The notes beneath the pieces were generated by a model. It was not told the DNA's origin. It saw nothing but the letters and a program-made list of their open reading frames with translations, and did no database searches. The position numbers and the translations under genes are program-made. A stretch of 64,000 nucleotides of DNA from an uncultured Acetatifactor sp. (lineage in GTDB: Bacteria > Bacillota > Clostridia > Lachnospirales > Lachnospiraceae): positions 31,186 through 95,185 of the forward strand of contig CANQJL010000007.1 of the NCBI GenBank assembly GCA_947624245.1, written 5' to 3'. Each line of letters opens with the position of its first letter. The first letter of the stretch is position 1. Of this stretch, positions 29,770 through 39,471 are shown piece by piece.

Positions 29770-31112
29770 ACATAACAGTCGCATTGAAAATAATTTATGA
29801 GAAGCTTCCTGAAACAGTAAAAGTCGTTTTTGCACCGATTATCCGAAGAAGTATGATTAGGAATAAAGTTTTCGTAGATCAGTACGCTGAATTGATAAGA
29901 GCAGACAATCTGGGAAATAGTGAATTAAGCGCTCTTCAATTCGAAAAGCTAAAAGAAATCTGTGTTTTTGCATATGAAAATACAAGATATTATCGTGATT
30001 TGTTTGATAATAATGGCTTTGACTGTTATAAATTTAGTTCATTTTCTGAATTTAAACAGAAAGTGCCAATTTTGACAAAAGATACTTTACTTGATAATTA
30101 CGATGATATCAATGCTCAAAGCATTCATGATTTCTATCCTGCCAGTACTGGAGGTTCTACAGGGAAAAGGGTTGTAATAAATAATGCACCTGATTGTTTT
30201 TATCGTGAGAATGCTTTTTTGTGCCATCACTATTTAAAGTTTGGAGACTATAATTACAAAAGGAGCAAAGTTGCTTATTTTGGTGGGTTAGGGTCGAGCT
30301 TGATTTCTGCAAGCCCTCTTTATAACATGATGAGGTATAACTCAAAACTAATTAATAGGGACACGGTCGGCAAAGTGATAAAAAGCTTGAATAAATTTAG
30401 ACCAGATTTTATACAAGGGCTGCCTTCTGCAATTTATTTTTTTTGTAAGTTGCTGAATCAAAATTCCGATAAACTTGAGTTCCGATTAAAAGGTGTGATA
30501 TTTGCTTCAGAAAATATTTATGAGAATCAACGTAGATTTATTGAAAATATACTTCATTGTAAGTCACTTGCTCATTATGGTCATACTGAAAGAGTTGTTT
30601 TCGCGGAAGAAAATACTGATGCTGTTGGAAGACCGCAATATAAATTTAACAAGCTTTATGGTTATACAGAGATTGATTCGAACGATGGAACGATAATAGG
30701 TACAGGATTTATCAATCCTAGAATGCCTCTTATCAGATATAAAACAGATGATTATGCAGAAAGATTAGATAATGGATTGTACCATATAGAGGGTCATAGG
30801 ACGGCTGCAATGGTTGGAAAAAACGGAGAACATATATCGGCAGCTTCATTTGCTCACATGGATGAAGTATTTGATTGTATGGAAAGATTTCAGTTTGTAC
30901 AGAATGAGCCTGGAGTTGTAGATTTAAATATTATTCCAAAACAAGATTTGAATCAAAATATTATGAAGAGAATACAAAAATCTCTTGACTCAAAATTCAT
31001 GGGAAATATGACCGTAGAAATCCATGTAGTTGATGAAATTCAATTAAGTGCACGTGGAAAATATGCTCTCTTGATACAGAATATAAAAGAAGAGTCGGAA
31101 TATCAGCATTAA
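29766..31112 (+). CDS. Second CapK-like family protein (paralog of upstream gene)
   Basis: STGGSTGKRVVINN, FIQGLPSAIYFFCKL, YGHTERVVFAEEN...FNKLYGYTEID; overlaps upstream stop. Confidence 0.87.
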   Translation: MNITVALKIIYEKLPETVKVVFAPIIRRSMIRNKVFVDQYAELIRADNLGNSELSALQFEKLKEICVFAYENTRYYRDLFDNNGFDCYKFSSFSEFKQKVPILTKDTLLDNYDDINAQSIHDFYPASTGGSTGKRVVINNAPDCFYRENAFLCHHYLKFGDYNYKRSKVAYFGGLGSSLISASPLYNMMRYNSKLINRDTVGKVIKSLNKFRPDFIQGLPSAIYFFCKLLNQNSDKLEFRLKGVIFASENIYENQRRFIENILHCKSLAHYGHTERVVFAEENTDAVGRPQYKFNKLYGYTEIDSNDGTIIGTGFINPRMPLIRYKTDDYAERLDNGLYHIEGHRTAAMVGKNGEHISAASFAHMDEVFDCMERFQFVQNEPGVVDLNIIPKQDLNQNIMKRIQKSLDSKFMGNMTVEIHVVDEIQLSARGKYALLIQNIKEESEYQH

Positions 31113-31144
31113 TCATTATTATCGAAAGAGAGAGGAAGATAAAA

Positions 31145-31234
31145 ATGGAATTGTTCTTATCGATAGCTTTTGGGGCATGGTTCGTTTTCTCAGCACTGTT
31201 TTATGGTTACATGGTTAAACACGAGGGGAAATAA
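31145..31234 (+). CDS. 29-aa single-TM peptide; probable small accessory protein of SSS symporter
   Basis: MELFLSIAFGAWFVFSALFYGYMVKHEGK; RBS agaggaag upstream; stop 3 nt before the symporter start. Confidence 0.7.
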   Translation: MELFLSIAFGAWFVFSALFYGYMVKHEGK

Positions 31235-31237
31235 AGT

Positions 31238-32836
31238 ATGTTTGTGTACACTATTGGCGTGGCGATAGCTTTAGTTTTGTTTATTGTAATTGGTCTTATA
31301 GCAGGACGGTCTGTAAAAGATACAAACGATTATTATGTTGCAGGTAGGAAAGCACCAGTTATTTTGGTTGTTGGATCCTTAATAGCCTCTTTTTTGAGTA
31401 CAGGAGCATTTCTTGGTGATACAGGAGAAGTTTATAGTGGCTTCTTCATGGGAATTGTAATTGTTGGAATACTGCAAGCATCGGGTTATGTATATGGAGC
31501 AAATTTGTTTGGGAAATACATTCGTAGGGCAGAAGTGAATACTGTTCCAGAGTATTTTGCGAAGAGATTTTCATCAAGGCGGCTTCAAATTTTAGCATCA
31601 ATTACACTAATGTTTGCAGTAGCGGCGTATATGCTTTCGGCAATGCAGGGTGTTTCCACACTGATGACTTCAATTACTGGATTAGACTATAAAACTTGTG
31701 TGTTGATTGCATGGCTATCATTCACTGTTTTTACTGTTTATTCCGGTTCAAAAGGTGTATTGATTACAGATACAATTATGTTTTTAGTTTTCCTTGTAGC
31801 TGCAATTATTGGCATTCCGTTTATTGTTGCTAAAGCCGGCGGATGGAATGAGGCTATTACATCATTGGCGCAATCAACAAGTCGTCCTGGCATTATAGCT
31901 TGGACAAATAATCTCGATTATATGTATCCTACAGGTATACAGAATCTTATTTGGGCGATTGTATATGGTGTTGTCTGGGCAATGGTTGTTATGGTAAGTC
32001 CTTGGCAAACCAGCAGATATTTGATGGCTAAAGATGAGCATACGGTTGTTCGATCTTCAATTTGGGCATCCATGGGTGTAGTAACGGTTACAACTGTCCT
32101 GTATTTTTCGGCTGCATTTGTATACAAGATTAATCCTGATATTACAGATGGAAGCACTAGTATAATATGGGCAGCTATGAATTGTATGCCCGTGATTGTA
32201 GGAGTTATTATGCTGACGGGTATTTTATCTGCAGGAATATCCTCTGCCTCAACGTTTCTTTCCTTGATAGGTTCATCCTTAACAAATGATATCCTTATAG
32301 ATAGGAAAAAGCATGATGCAAATCGGAATTTGATGATTTCCAGAATAGGGATGGCTATGGCGAGTGTTGTTGTTCTTATTCTCGCGTTCTTTAATCCGCC
32401 GCAGATTTTTTGGATTATGTATTTCGGTGGTACGGTCATTGCATCAGCTTGGGGCGTGGTTGCAATAGTGAGTGTATGGTCTAAAAACATGAGTGAGAAC
32501 GGCGCTTTTTGGGGAATGTTACTCGGATTCCTAGGATGTGTAATACCGAAGACATACTCTTCTCTTAATGGCATAACCCTTCCAATTTATCTCGATCCGT
32601 TCTTTATAGGAATTGCAATGAGTATTATCGGAATTTTAATCGGAAGTAGAATAAAGAAGGCTAGTGTGCTTGAGGTCGCTGAATATGAAAAATTACATAT
32701 TCGACCGGAATCTGAAAAAGATTCTGTGAAAGATAAAAAAACATTTAGCTTAATGTATATATATCTTGTGTTTGGAATATTGTTGGGAATGTTTTTTGTA
32801 GTTTTTTACGCTGTTCCGTATATAAACGCTTTTTGA
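31238..32836 (+). CDS. Sodium:solute symporter (SSS) family transporter
   Basis: VKDTNDYYVAGRKAPVILVVGSLIASFLSTGAFLGDTGEVY, NTVPEYFAKRFSSRRLQ, TGILSAGISSASTFLSLIGSSL. Confidence 0.9.
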   Translation: MFVYTIGVAIALVLFIVIGLIAGRSVKDTNDYYVAGRKAPVILVVGSLIASFLSTGAFLGDTGEVYSGFFMGIVIVGILQASGYVYGANLFGKYIRRAEVNTVPEYFAKRFSSRRLQILASITLMFAVAAYMLSAMQGVSTLMTSITGLDYKTCVLIAWLSFTVFTVYSGSKGVLITDTIMFLVFLVAAIIGIPFIVAKAGGWNEAITSLAQSTSRPGIIAWTNNLDYMYPTGIQNLIWAIVYGVVWAMVVMVSPWQTSRYLMAKDEHTVVRSSIWASMGVVTVTTVLYFSAAFVYKINPDITDGSTSIIWAAMNCMPVIVGVIMLTGILSAGISSASTFLSLIGSSLTNDILIDRKKHDANRNLMISRIGMAMASVVVLILAFFNPPQIFWIMYFGGTVIASAWGVVAIVSVWSKNMSENGAFWGMLLGFLGCVIPKTYSSLNGITLPIYLDPFFIGIAMSIIGILIGSRIKKASVLEVAEYEKLHIRPESEKDSVKDKKTFSLMYIYLVFGILLGMFFVVFYAVPYINAF

Positions 32837-32906
32837 TAGTGATTCTATATTTTGGACTTAGTGAGACAAGCTTATAATAATATGAGCAACTAGAACTGGC
32901 ATTTTT

Positions 32907-34109
32907 ATGAAGGTGATGCTTATGCAACAGCGTAAAATATTAATTGTAGTGGAAAATCTCTCGGTTCCGTTTGATACCCGCGTGTGGCAGGAAGCTACGA
33001 CTCTGGCGGAAAACGGATACACGGTATCTGTTATCTGTCCGAAAGGAAAGGGATATTCCGAGGACGAGGAACTTCTGGATGGGGTACACATTTTCAGACA
33101 TAATCTTCCTGCCGAGGGGAATGGGGCTATTGGTTATTTAAAAGAATACTATACTGCGTTGCGCGAAGAAATAAGGCTCGCCCAAAAAATTTATAATGAG
33201 ATAGGCTTTGATGTGATTCAGGGGTGCAATCCGCCTGACGATATCTATCTGGTCGCAAAAAAGTTTAAAAAATACGGAGTCAAATATGTATTTGATCATC
33301 ACGATATATGTCCTGAGTTGTTTGAGGCAAAATTCGGGCACTCAAGCGGTCCGCTATACTGGAGCCAACTCTTTTTTGAAAGGCAGACATATAAACACTG
33401 CGCTTTTGCGTTTGTTACCAACGAAAGCTATAAGAAAATTGCGATAGAACGCGACAAAATGAATCCGGAAAAGGTAATTGTTCTGCGCAGTGGGCCAAAG
33501 CTGGAGCGCATGAAGATTCAACCCCCCGTTGAGAGCATAAAACGAGGATATCAGTACATGGTAGGGTACCTCGGTGTTATCGGTCAGCAGGAGGGAATTG
33601 AGTATCTTCTTGAAGCAGCAAAGATTATCAAACAGCGCGGATATAGCGTGTTTTGGGGAGTTGTGGGCGGCGGACCGCATCTTGAAGCCCTTAAGAAGCA
33701 GGCGCATGAAATGCAGCTTGATGATTGCGTTGAGTTTACGGGGCGGGTGCCGGACGAGACGATGCTTGAGTATCTTAATACGGCGGACGTTTGTGTAAAC
33801 TGCGACAAATATAACAGCATGAATGATAAGAGCACTATGAATAAGATTTTGGAGTATATGGCGCTGGCAAAACCGATTGTGCAGTTCGATTTGACCGAAG
33901 GAAGATATTCGGCGCGAGAGGCATCTCTGTATGCACGAAATAACGATGCTGAAGATATGGCCAGGAAAATCCTGGAGCTGTTGGAAGATCCCGAACGTCG
34001 CAAACAAATGGGCGAATACGGCCGCAAGCGCGTTGTCAATGAGCTTAGCTGGGAGCATACGAGTAAAGCGCTGCTCGAGGGGTATGAAAGATTTTTTGAG
34101 AATTTATAA
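32907..34109 (+). CDS. Glycosyltransferase family 4-like protein
   Basis: FDTRVWQEATTLAENGYTVSVICP, FDHHDICPE, GYLGVIGQQEGIEYLLEAA, MNKILEYMALAKPIVQFDL. Confidence 0.9.
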   Translation: MKVMLMQQRKILIVVENLSVPFDTRVWQEATTLAENGYTVSVICPKGKGYSEDEELLDGVHIFRHNLPAEGNGAIGYLKEYYTALREEIRLAQKIYNEIGFDVIQGCNPPDDIYLVAKKFKKYGVKYVFDHHDICPELFEAKFGHSSGPLYWSQLFFERQTYKHCAFAFVTNESYKKIAIERDKMNPEKVIVLRSGPKLERMKIQPPVESIKRGYQYMVGYLGVIGQQEGIEYLLEAAKIIKQRGYSVFWGVVGGGPHLEALKKQAHEMQLDDCVEFTGRVPDETMLEYLNTADVCVNCDKYNSMNDKSTMNKILEYMALAKPIVQFDLTEGRYSAREASLYARNNDAEDMARKILELLEDPERRKQMGEYGRKRVVNELSWEHTSKALLEGYERFFENL

Positions 34110-34138
34110 AACAAATCAGTAAAAAGAGGAATCAATAG

Positions 34139-35488
34139 ATGGATGAAAATCAAGTATATCTCTTTACCGACATGGAGTATAATGAGGCTAAAATTCAAAG
34201 AGTTATTGAAGAAACACATCTACTTGACATTATAGAGCCAGGGCAAAAGGTTGTGATTAAACCTAATTTTGTTCAGGAAAAGCATGACAACTCTGATGAT
34301 TGGGACTATGTTATTACTCATCCTGTGGTAATGACCGCTGTGATAAAGGCAGTGTGTAAAAAGCTTGAAAATAATGGGGAAATTATTATTGCAGATGCAC
34401 CGATGACACCTACCAGATTCGATACTTTGATTCAACATTTTCCGGTACAGGATTGGAGATTATTATGTGATGAGAATGGCATTGCTTTTCAACTTATTGA
34501 TCTACGGGATGAAGAATGGTTTAACGCATCAAATGGAATCATTCTTAAAAGTCAAAAATTGCCCGGAGATCCATTGGGAAAGGTAATGTGTAATCTTAAG
34601 GATGAAGCGAGCGAATTTTGGGGCAAACAAACAGGCTCTCAGGGATTCTATGGCGCCGATTACGATATAAAAGAGACAAATAATGCTCATAATGGTTCGG
34701 ACAATTGGTATAGTGTTTCAAAAACAGTAATATCTGCAGATGTGTTTATTAATGTTCCAAAGTTGAAAGCACATAAGAAAGCAGGCATGACTTGTTGTCT
34801 CAAGAACCTTATTGGAATCAATACGAATAAAAATTTATTGCCCCATCATAGTACGGGAACACCTGCCGAGGGCGGCGATCAATTTGATAATAGTGAATCA
34901 AGTCGAAAATTAGAAAGTGCAGTTACTGTTTATGCCAAAAAGATAGTACATTGCTGTAAATTCTTGACGCCTCTGTTGGTTCCACTGAAAAATATAGCGA
35001 TAAAAGTATGGGGCGATAACCGGAAATCGGTCCGCAGCGGCGGATGGTATGGCAACGATACACTGTGGAGAACGATTGTTGATTTGAATAAAGTGATGTA
35101 TTATGCAAATCAAGACGGCAGTTTACGTGAAGATTCTATGGACATGCGGAAAAAGTACATCGCAATCGTGGATGGAATTTTGGCAGGCGAGGGAAATGGT
35201 CCATTAGCGCCGGATAAAGTTGAGGCTGGATTTCTGCTGGCAGGATCAAATCCTGTAGCGGTTGATTGCGTTGCGGCATGGGCCATGGGGTTTGATTATC
35301 AAAAGATTCCATCAGTTTGCAAGGCCTTTGATTGTAAAAAATATAAACTTGTAGATTTCACTTATGATTCAATCATCTGTTATTTAAACCATAATCAGGG
35401 GACCAGCATTGGGAATCTCCCTAAGAATGTGATTAAGTACTTTAAAGCTGCCAATGGATGGGTTGGACATATAGAAAATAACAACTAA
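34139..35488 (+). CDS. DUF362 domain-containing protein
   Basis: VVIKPNFVQEK, IIADAPMTPTRFDTL, DVFINVPKLKAHKKAGMTCCLKNLIGI, IVDGILAGEGNGPLAPDKVEAGFLLAGSNPVAVDCVAAWAMG. Confidence 0.9.
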   Translation: MDENQVYLFTDMEYNEAKIQRVIEETHLLDIIEPGQKVVIKPNFVQEKHDNSDDWDYVITHPVVMTAVIKAVCKKLENNGEIIIADAPMTPTRFDTLIQHFPVQDWRLLCDENGIAFQLIDLRDEEWFNASNGIILKSQKLPGDPLGKVMCNLKDEASEFWGKQTGSQGFYGADYDIKETNNAHNGSDNWYSVSKTVISADVFINVPKLKAHKKAGMTCCLKNLIGINTNKNLLPHHSTGTPAEGGDQFDNSESSRKLESAVTVYAKKIVHCCKFLTPLLVPLKNIAIKVWGDNRKSVRSGGWYGNDTLWRTIVDLNKVMYYANQDGSLREDSMDMRKKYIAIVDGILAGEGNGPLAPDKVEAGFLLAGSNPVAVDCVAAWAMGFDYQKIPSVCKAFDCKKYKLVDFTYDSIICYLNHNQGTSIGNLPKNVIKYFKAANGWVGHIENNN

Positions 35489-35526
35489 AGTTAAGGTAAT
35501 AATTGAAAGCGAAGGAAAGAATTAAA

Positions 35527-36849
35527 ATGTCACTTCACCATAAACTTAAGAACAATGAAGAAAAAATGTCTGTTGTTGGCCTTGGCTATGTTGGGATGCC
35601 TATTGCACATGCCTTTGCGAAGAAAGGTATTAATGTAATGGGGTTTGATTTGAGTAAAGCCAAAATAGAACTTTACAAGTCCGGCATAGATCCGACAAAT
35701 GAGGTCGGAAATGAAGAAATAGCTAAAACAAAGATTTATTTTACATCAGATGAAGCAGAGCTTAAGAAGGCAAAATTTCATATCATTGCTGTTCCTACGC
35801 CGGTGAGTACAGATCATACGCCAGATTTAACATCGGTTATATCCGCATCAGAAATTGTAGGCAGAAATTTAGTCTCCGGATCGATAGTTGTTTATGAGTC
35901 TACGGTTTATCCGGGCTGTACAGAAGAAGTATGTATTCCGATTCTTGAAAAAAAATCAGGCTTAAAATGCGGGGAGGATTTTAAAGTAGGATATAGTCCG
36001 GAACGCATTAACCCGGGGGATAAGGTACATAGGCTTTATAATATTAAAAAAGTTATATCTGGCATTGACGAGGAGTCATTGCAGGAAATAAAAGCAGTAT
36101 ATGATATTGTTATTGAAGCAGGGACCTACCCTGTTTCAAATCTCCGAACGGCTGAGGCAATCAAGGTAGTTGAAAATAGCCAACGCGATATAAACATTGC
36201 CTTTATGAATGAGTTGGCAATGGTATTTGACCGTATGGATATTGATACCAATGAAGTTGTAGATGGAATGAATACCAAGTGGAATGCACTTGGCTTCAGA
36301 CCGGGACTTGTCGGCGGGCATTGTATTGGTGTCGATCCGTATTACTTTACTTATAAAGCAGAAAAGCTTGGTTATCATAGTCAGATTGTTTTAAACGGCA
36401 GAACGGTCAATGATCGTATGGGAGCTTATATCGCTGATGTTGCTGTTAAGAAAATGGTTCAAGCGGGTCTTGCACCGGCAAAATCTGGAGGGGTATTGGT
36501 CTTAGGACTTACTTTTAAAGAGAATTGTCCTGATATACGAAACAGTAAAGTTTTTGACATCATTACGGAATTAAAAGAGTACGGAATTACTCCCTGTGTG
36601 GTAGACCCATGGGTATCTGAATATGATGCAATGAAAGAATATGGAATTAAACTTTCAAAACTAGATGACATCTCTGAAATGGATTGCATTATTGTAGCAG
36701 TCGCCCATGATGAGTTTAGAAATTTGGGTGTTAAGGGTATCGATCACTTATTTAAAAAGGGAGGCTCTCCTAAAGTATTGATTGATGTTAAGGGATTATT
36801 AGATATAAATGAATTGAAAAGTACGGGGATAAGCTGGTGGAGATTGTAA
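35527..36849 (+). CDS. Nucleotide-sugar dehydrogenase (WecC/TviB-like)
   Basis: MSVVGLGYVGMPIAHAFAKKGINVMGFD, VGYSPERINPGDKVHRLYNIKKVISG, LVGGHCIGVDPYYFTYKAEKLGYH. Confidence 0.93.
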   Translation: MSLHHKLKNNEEKMSVVGLGYVGMPIAHAFAKKGINVMGFDLSKAKIELYKSGIDPTNEVGNEEIAKTKIYFTSDEAELKKAKFHIIAVPTPVSTDHTPDLTSVISASEIVGRNLVSGSIVVYESTVYPGCTEEVCIPILEKKSGLKCGEDFKVGYSPERINPGDKVHRLYNIKKVISGIDEESLQEIKAVYDIVIEAGTYPVSNLRTAEAIKVVENSQRDINIAFMNELAMVFDRMDIDTNEVVDGMNTKWNALGFRPGLVGGHCIGVDPYYFTYKAEKLGYHSQIVLNGRTVNDRMGAYIADVAVKKMVQAGLAPAKSGGVLVLGLTFKENCPDIRNSKVFDIITELKEYGITPCVVDPWVSEYDAMKEYGIKLSKLDDISEMDCIIVAVAHDEFRNLGVKGIDHLFKKGGSPKVLIDVKGLLDINELKSTGISWWRL

Positions 36850-36932
36850 CATTCAGATTTACCTAGAATGGCTTATTCCTAAAGATATACGGTAGATTTT
36901 GCGGGTATAATCCAAGAAGGGTGGACTAAAAA

Positions 36933-38060
36933 ATGAAGGTAGGAATCTTGGTCCTGTTTGTTAGCACATTTGGAATCAGGGAAATGTATAACGCCCAGGA
37001 AATAGGAATGGGAAAGGCTTTTTCAGATAAAGGTGACGATGTGACGATATACAAATGCGTTGCGCATGACATGGAAAAAGTAGATGAAATCATATATCCA
37101 AATGTTAGATATATTTGCCAACCTGTAAAAACTATCGGAAATAACGCAATATCAAATTTTTCTTGGCTGAATACAGACATAGATTTGTTGGTCTGTTTTT
37201 CTGATGTACAGCTCATTTTGAAAACGGTATACAGATGGGCAAAGAAACATGATGTACAGTTTGCGCCATACGTAGGCATAACTAAAAGCCTGAACAATAA
37301 CAAGGTTATTAGATGGATTAGCAATTTAAAGGCGAAAAGAATCATGCGTTTTTACAGTGATAAGACCGTCTTTGTGAAAACAAACGCCGTAAAAGAGCAG
37401 ATGGAGAAGAAAGGTGTCCGGAACATATATGTCGCTCCGGTCGGTTTAGATATTACCAAGCTTCGAGACGATTATAAAACGATTTCAAAGGCTGAGGCAC
37501 GAGAAATACTGGGGCTGAATCAAAGCGCCAGATATCTGCTTATGGTAGGGCGTCTAATTCCAGGCCGAGAACCGCTGCATTGCGTGGAACTGTTTGAGCG
37601 TATACACAAAGTTTGCGGAGATTTTCGATTGCTTGTTGTTGGCAAGGGACAATTGAAAGACGAGCTTTTTGCGCAGTTGACCGATAAAGGTCTGTACGCT
37701 TATACCGATTATGTTGAGAGTATCCCCAATACGGATATGTGGAAAGCTTATTGTGCCGTCGATGCTTTTGTGAGCTTTTCAAGTATAGAGATTTTTGGCA
37801 TGTCCATTTTAGAGGCAATGTATTATGAAAAACCGGTTTATGTTATGCATGCACCCGGACCGAATGATATTATCGAAGACGGCGTGAGCGGTTTTCTGTT
37901 TGATTCGCTTTCTGCTATGGCGGACAAAATATTGCAGCCAAAGGATGAGTTTCAAATCGGTAAGGCGGCACATCAAAGAATCATGGAACACTTTTTGTGG
38001 AGCAGGGCCGTGGACATTATCACACAAACGATGGGGAATGAAAACTTCTCACAAGGATAA
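36933..38060 (+). CDS. Glycosyltransferase family 4 protein
   Basis: YLLMVGRLIPGREPLHCVELFERI, FVSFSSIEIFGMSILEAMYYEKPVYVMHAPGPNDIIEDGVSGFL. Confidence 0.88.
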   Translation: MKVGILVLFVSTFGIREMYNAQEIGMGKAFSDKGDDVTIYKCVAHDMEKVDEIIYPNVRYICQPVKTIGNNAISNFSWLNTDIDLLVCFSDVQLILKTVYRWAKKHDVQFAPYVGITKSLNNNKVIRWISNLKAKRIMRFYSDKTVFVKTNAVKEQMEKKGVRNIYVAPVGLDITKLRDDYKTISKAEAREILGLNQSARYLLMVGRLIPGREPLHCVELFERIHKVCGDFRLLVVGKGQLKDELFAQLTDKGLYAYTDYVESIPNTDMWKAYCAVDAFVSFSSIEIFGMSILEAMYYEKPVYVMHAPGPNDIIEDGVSGFLFDSLSAMADKILQPKDEFQIGKAAHQRIMEHFLWSRAVDIITQTMGNENFSQG

Positions 38061-38129
38061 GACTCAAGTAGCATGAGAATAAGCCATGCACTTTTGACAC
38101 GAACTACTATACACAGGGAGTTGAATAAA

Positions 38130-38603
38130 ATGGATGCTTATAAGCTGTATAAGGCAGAACGATGGTTGTACATGCACCATGTTCCACTTTTGCCAAAATT
38201 GATCAAGGGGCTGATTTATCTCTTGCATAGTTCGTCTATCCCGTATGAGGCTCAGATTGGGGAGCACTGCAAGTTCCTTTATGGCGGACTGGGCTGCGTA
38301 ATCGGCAAAGAGACTGTTATTGGAGATCATGTGATTATCGGAACCAATGTACTCACAGGTGGCCGCTCCAATAAGCCCGGTATGCCTATTATTGGCAGCA
38401 ATGTTTATATCGCAACAGGGGCTAAGATCTTGGGTAATATTACTATTGCTGATAATGTTATTATTGGTGCCAACGCTGTAGTTATCCACGATGTACCGTC
38501 CAATTGTTCGTGCGGGGGGGTACCGGCTCATATCCTGAAAGAAAATATCGATGTAACGCAATATTGCAGCCTGAACCGATATGGAAAAAATGCGGCTGAA
38601 TAA
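38130..38603 (+). CDS. Serine O-acetyltransferase-like left-handed beta-helix acyltransferase
   Basis: Hexapeptide repeats IGEHCKFLYGGLGCVIGKETVIGDHVIIGTNVLTGG...IGSNVYIATGAKILGNITIADNVIIGANAVVIHDVPSN. Confidence 0.85.
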   Translation: MDAYKLYKAERWLYMHHVPLLPKLIKGLIYLLHSSSIPYEAQIGEHCKFLYGGLGCVIGKETVIGDHVIIGTNVLTGGRSNKPGMPIIGSNVYIATGAKILGNITIADNVIIGANAVVIHDVPSNCSCGGVPAHILKENIDVTQYCSLNRYGKNAAE

Positions 38604-38665
38604 TAAAAGTGCGCGCTGCATTTATTCTAACAAACGGAACACAACAACGAGAGGAATAAAGTGAC

Positions 38666-39460
38666 ATGATTTACTTTTTGATCCCCTTAATGAGCAAGAA
38701 GGTGGCAAAAGATTGGGATACAGTTTCAATGTTATTCAATCGTACGCTTTGGAGCTGTTACAATCAAACGGATCCGGATTTTAAAATTTTGGTCGCTTGC
38801 CATGAGATCCCTGAGCTGATAAAAAAATACGATAGACGCGTAGAGTTTCTACAGGTCAGCGAGGAGAATGCTCCTATCCCCACCACGCAGCATGAGAAAA
38901 TGGTCGATAAAGGATATAAGACTCACACATTGGCCATACGGCTGCGGGAGTTGGGCGGTGGCTATGCGATGGTAGTGGATGCAGATGACTTGGTCAGCAA
39001 TCGCCTAGCGGCGTTCGTCAAGCAGCACCCCAACGAGAATGGATTTTACATAAAGACCGGGTATGTTTACTTTGTCGGCGACGATTACATGAAGGTGATG
39101 CCCAAGTTCGCCAGCAGCACCTGCTGTATAGTCAAATATTCTCCGCAGGATCTGCCGTCAAATTACCCGGCAGTTATGACGGATAATTGCGATGATAATG
39201 AATGGATCATCCGCAAGCGGCATGGCGGTATCGTCCCGGCATGTGCGGCACTCGGCAGACCGTTGAAGCCGCTGCCGTTCAAGGGCGCCGTCTATGTTAT
39301 GGGCGGCGGGGAAAACCATTCTATGAACGGGAAAAACAGTAAATATCAAACACGTAAGAGAGAAATAGTACAAATGTTTATGATGAAGAAAAAAATTGCG
39401 GGGGGGTACAGGAAGAGTTCTCAATCGACTGGCTGTAATCCCCTGCCTTTTGTACGGTAG
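38666..39460 (+). CDS. Glycosyltransferase (rhamnosyltransferase-like family), C-terminus frameshifted relative to paralog
   Basis: Aligns with 39472..40233 (RTLWSCYNQTDPDFKILVACHEIPELI; VVDADDLVSNRLAAFV); frame diverges from the paralog at the G7 tract 39400-39406. Confidence 0.82.
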   Translation: MIYFLIPLMSKKVAKDWDTVSMLFNRTLWSCYNQTDPDFKILVACHEIPELIKKYDRRVEFLQVSEENAPIPTTQHEKMVDKGYKTHTLAIRLRELGGGYAMVVDADDLVSNRLAAFVKQHPNENGFYIKTGYVYFVGDDYMKVMPKFASSTCCIVKYSPQDLPSNYPAVMTDNCDDNEWIIRKRHGGIVPACAALGRPLKPLPFKGAVYVMGGGENHSMNGKNSKYQTRKREIVQMFMMKKKIAGGYRKSSQSTGCNPLPFVR

Positions 39461-39471
39461 GGGGGCAAGGA

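Noticed and set aside
39460-39471. G6 tract just upstream of the second tandem glycosyltransferase
   Set aside because: Likely part of the ribosome-binding region (taggggggcaaggaATG); too short to argue for slippage.
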